Source of the DNA: Micropterix aruncella
Taxonomy: Eukaryota > Arthropoda > Insecta > Lepidoptera > Micropterigidae
Direction: 5' to 3'
Length of the DNA stretch: 64,000 bases
NCBI GenBank assembly: GCA_944548615.1
Contig: OX155965.1
Location: 21,252,007-21,316,006 of the forward strand
The position numbers and the translations under genes are program-made. Position 1 is the first letter of the stretch. Every line of letters begins with the position of its first letter. Positions 61,871 through 64,000 of the stretch are shown one piece after another. Below the pieces are notes generated by a model. It had not been told where the DNA came from. It saw only the letters and a list, made by a program, of their open reading frames with translations, and did not search any database.

Positions 61871-62785
61871 GAGCAAAGGATTTAGGCCCTATGAGGCTAA
61901 AGTGCCTTTGCGCAGATCTCGTTTTTCTTTGGTCTCTTACAAGATTATTGCTTGATTACGTTGATTTATAGTGTGTGGGTACCAAGTGTCTGTCGTATTT
62001 TTTAAGTAGTCTAGTAGAACAGTTTTTGCATACGTTTTTCTTATAACAAGCACTTTCAATTCTCTGATTAGCACTATCAATTCTCTGAATAAAATTTCAC
62101 ACGGATATCTCCTCGGTTTTTCTTATTACCCTTAATAAAGGATCTGTGAATTTATGAGAAGGTCGAGGAGAAGAGAGCGGCTTTATATTGATTGTTTGGA
62201 ATCAGTAATTCCTTGTGTAGACGCTTGCAGCTGCAGCATATGGTGTAAACGAAGTTAGAAGGAGTTGCAAAGCTCGACGCCTTGTCTCGTGCCATTGTAT
62301 CCAGTATTTATATGAATTCGATGCGAGATATCGATTCTCCAGAGAAACGCCTAACTATTTTTCTTATGAATTGGTAATAAATAGGCGCCAGGATCAACTC
62401 AATACTTCAACACTCTGAAACCTATAGCAAACATAAACGACAGCATATTTCAGGCTACAGGACCTCCTGTAGCTAATGGGGAACCAACCATAATAATCTG
62501 CGGCTTATTGGCCGCGACTAGTTGGAAAGAAAGTAAATAATTAAATTAAAAACCCGGCTGTTTTATTTTTTAACATGAAAGATCGGAGAAAACGAATGAA
62601 GTAAAAAATTCGTATTAAAAACAATGAAATTAGTGCACCTACCATTTCACGTTTAAAGGACGCGGTAATTGAGAAGCCTCAACCATTCGTCACCCGCTAT
62701 CACTGCGTATATATTTTACTAGAGAAACGAGAGCGCGTAAGGGGAAGCTCTATAGTTATTAGCCACTTCCGCTTTTTCTGTTACT
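61871..62785. other. Downstream stretch, nothing recognised
   Basis: No exon, RNA gene or repeat end was identified. Confidence 0.3.
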
Positions 62786-63460
62786 TCAAGTCGTCGGCGT
62801 CCCTTCAAAAATTATATCTTCCGAGTCGCCATCTAACATAACCTTTATAACATAAGCACCAGTCTCCGGTCGCCCGAGCGACTCGGCGAGTCGCCATAAC
62901 CAATAGAAGCACGGGTTTATAAAATACGGAAGCTTACGCACGGCAGCGACTTCCGAGGCTACTCGCAAGGCGACCACAGGTCGTCGTGGAGAAAAAATAC
63001 TCCGGCATTCTATACAGAAAAAATATATTTTAAATGGAATACCGAAAAGTAATTTGCTATTTCGATAAATAGTTATATTATTAAAATAGAACATGAAATA
63101 ACGATATAGGTTTTGTCCCTCGATAGTGACAAAAATTCCGATCGTTATTTAAAGAAAAAAACCAATCGGTATTTAAGGAAATATTGTTTACTCGGAGGTA
63201 AAGGATTACCAGATCAAAAAACCTCAGTTGTTTAAAAAAATATTTAATTTTCAATGAATTCTGGGCATCTGCAAAGATTATTGACCCTCAGTCATAAATT
63301 AAATGGTAAATAAAATAAATAAAATTATGGTCTCCCCCAACCTAATTGCCTATGTTGTCGCCGAGAACTGAGTCGCCGTCGACCAGTTTGAAAGTGCAAT
63401 CTCAGTCACAGTCGACTAAGTCGCTGCGACTCAGTCGACAGTTCGTAATGGCTAGAGGCC
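62786..63460. repeat. Region rich in GAGTCGCC / AGTCGAC motifs, unclassified
   Basis: Clusters of GAGTCGCC, GCGACTCGGCGAGTCGCC (about 62876-62894) and CAGTCGACTAAGTCGCTGCG (about 63410) flank an AT-rich middle. A 102-codon minus-strand open frame (62786-63094) has no recognised motif and is probably chance. Confidence 0.35.
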
Positions 63461-63504
63461 GATTAAGAAATCTCCATTTTGTGTATGTTTTAAACACCGA
63501 CTTT

Positions 63505-64000
63505 TCTGAAATCGGAGATTATCGCGGTTGTTTGACATTATAAATAAGATAAAAAACGAATTGACTGTGTGAATTTTGTAGTACCCGACGTTTCGGCGAC
63601 GTTGCAGCCGCTGTTGTCTTTTTTAGATCTTTCAGCAGATCTGTCAAACCGTTGTTTCGCGGGTAGGCCGCTACCGCCACTGCGTAAATTATAACGGTGG
63701 TGGAATGGAGGGGCCGGCTCGGCGCGCGAATTTCGAAAATCCGTCGTGCATACAACACTCACTGTATCCTTGACTTACGTCATTGCGTTTGAATTTCGGC
63801 GGTGGGAACATTTTAAGAAGAGGGTTCCACGTAGAAGAGAGTTTGTAACTGTCTTCTCTATTAAAATTCGGGGTTCTTCTTATTTCAATGGCTTCCCGGA
63901 TCATGCGAGGAAAGTAGATTTTTTCTTTGGATAGCAGAATGGGATTTTGAAACTGCAGTCAGTTGTTATTTCCGCTATCCAATATATGTTCGCAAATCGC
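63505..64000 (-). pseudogene. Penelope-like element 3' end, runs off the window
   Basis: The minus strand from 64000 encodes EHILDSG, RMIREAIEIRR, FNREDSYKLSSTWNP and then a stop region. A tail with GCAACGTCGCCGAAACGTCG, TACTACAAAATTCAC and CCGCGATAATCTCCGATTT follows to about 63505. It is the clearest link between Penelope coding sequence and the palindromic tails found elsewhere. Stops lie in the 5' part. Confidence 0.8.

Noticed and set aside
63346..63543. Ser-rich 65-codon open frame
   Set aside because: It follows from the repeated AGTCGAC/GTCTCAGTC DNA motif and not from protein-level conservation.

Overview
This window looks like eukaryotic, intron-bearing nuclear DNA from an insect, most likely a moth or butterfly (inference). 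The grounds are low GC, GT-AG introns of up to about 15.7 kb, and a repeat mix typical of Lepidoptera: Helitrons ending CTAG, Penelope-like, BEL/Pao, piggyBac, hAT, Tc1/mariner and Jockey-type elements, and long (AT)n arrays. No bacterial operons, CRISPR arrays, rRNA or convincing tRNA genes were seen.

The one clear host gene is a ten-exon plus-strand gene (17855-58862) for a 12-membrane-segment major facilitator transporter of the SV2/SLC22-like group. I assembled it exon by exon. All nine introns are GT-AG, the phases agree, and the sum is 1575 nt (524 codons plus stop) with no internal stop. Almost everything else from 18 kb to 58 kb lies in its introns and is made of transposable-element debris.

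Layout. 1-5831: dispersed repeats, a small foldback and a ~186-bp satellite. 5832-13796: a full-length BEL/Pao LTR retrotransposon with LTRs of equal length that look identical by eye, a 5-bp target duplication and an open 1875-codon gag-pol; it is probably a very recent insertion. 14.0-17.1 kb: two long (AT)n tracts, one beside a 75-bp palindrome and one forming the 5' end of a Helitron with a helicase remnant. 17.9-33.6 kb (intron 1): an unclassified GC-rich repeat family (called family X here), Penelope-tail palindromes, a piggyBac transposase with its DDD triad, and LINE fragments. A separate two-exon minus-strand coding piece lies at 31339-31955. 33.6-58.9 kb: the remaining exons with Penelope, LINE, hAT, mariner, Helitron and family X insertions between them. 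58.9-64 kb: downstream sequence with long foldbacks, a Helitron end and two more Penelope remnants.

The most interesting structure is the repeated amplification of the 3' tail of a Penelope-like element as near-perfect palindromes. It carries a GAAACGTC box that resembles a decayed hammerhead-ribozyme core. Coding remnants at 34.3-34.6, 61.6-61.8 and 63.7-64.0 kb tie this tail to Penelope. All calls come from reading the sequence by eye; no database searches were run.
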